In this document: positions 63,912-64,000 of the stretch, piece after piece
Layout of the letters: each line of letters opens with the position of its first letter
Position numbering within the stretch: the stretch's first letter is position 1
From: Erythrobacter neustonensis
GTDB taxonomy: Bacteria > Pseudomonadota > Alphaproteobacteria > Sphingomonadales > Sphingomonadaceae
Reading direction: 5' to 3'
Length of the DNA stretch: 64,000 nucleotides
Assembly: GCF_001663175.1 (NCBI RefSeq)
Contig: NZ_CP016033.1
Coordinates: forward strand, 1,426,001-1,490,000
Made by a program: the position numbers and the translations under genes
The notes under the pieces: generated by a model
Seen by the model: only the letters and a program-made list of their open reading frames with translations
The model's database searches: none
What the model was told of the DNA's origin: nothing

Positions 63912-64000
63912 CTAGCCGAACATCCTGTGCGGATCGGTGACAATCAGGACGGTGTCATCCCGCGCCAGCGTCAGCAGGGTCAGCCGGCCTTCCCGGGCCC
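63912..64000 (-). CDS. C-terminal fragment of a minus-strand gene, cut by window
   Basis: A frame open to the right edge ends at TAG (63912-63914). The visible residues are AREGRLTLLTLARDDTVLIV then TDPHRMFG. The codon use is like neighbouring genes. Too little remains to name the product. Confidence 0.55.
   Translation of the reverse strand, partial: AREGRLTLLTLARDDTVLIVTDPHRMFG

Overview
This 64 kb window is GC-rich and densely coded, and looks like a piece of a chromosome from an alphaproteobacterium of the order Sphingomonadales, most likely Erythrobacteraceae. That placement is an inference from gene content and protein flavour: TonB receptor, PEP-CTERM surface protein, KatG plus AhpCF, a CycM-type membrane-anchored cytochrome c, and many ATGA translational overlaps. 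I see no transposases, integrases, prophage or CRISPR array. One tRNA (Gln, CTG) is present. A perfect 16-bp parS site at 54581-54596 suggests the window lies fairly close to the chromosome origin.

Layout. 1-4.5 kb: thiolase (5' truncated), a thiolase-like TLP1 protein, 4-hydroxyphenylpyruvate dioxygenase and a VOC protein. 4.6-7.9 kb: EF-hand protein, periplasmic and membrane proteins, and an SPFH/ribbon-helix-helix gene pair with a symmetric operator-like site. 8-14.7 kb: a signalling or conflict-flavoured stretch with a TIR-TolB-TPR protein, a lipoprotein, a cysteine-rich Sel1/trypsin fusion and a SLOG-transmembrane protein broken by one in-frame TGA. 14.7-22.8 kb: acetyltransferase, gamma-glutamyltransferase and a peroxide-defence block (katG, ahpF, ahpC). 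23-28 kb: hydrolase, aroC, and ruvA-ruvB with a GIY-YIG gene plus palindromic repeats lying between them. 28-39.6 kb: PEP-CTERM serine-repeat protein, rhodanese lipoprotein, aconitase, DMT exporter, two convergent L,D-transpeptidases, HDAC-like deacetylase, and the coupled ispG-thioredoxin-mntP set.

39.7-43.2 kb: esterase, SDR, GNAT and an isoaspartyl peptidase/asparaginase. 43.2-50.5 kb: a seven-gene operon (DUF4129, DUF4350, MoxR, DUF58, SpoIIM-like, RDD, class A beta-lactamase), almost all joined by 4-nt overlaps. 50.6-56.4 kb: pheA, cytochrome c, rlmE-ppx, tRNA-Gln, parS, LOG-family protein and thiD. 56.5-63.3 kb: a one-directional unit of TonB receptor, ABC ATPase, two DUF3526-like permeases and a secreted zinc deacylase, with a good promoter and a palindrome in front. 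The right edge cuts a gene on the minus strand.

Most promising for follow-up: the TonB/ABC/zinc-deacylase unit, the MoxR operon ending in a beta-lactamase, the GIY-YIG gene bracketed by inverted palindromes inside ruvAB, the 32-bp repeat placed in the same sense before ruvA and the HDAC gene, and the interrupted SLOG-transmembrane gene close to a TIR protein.
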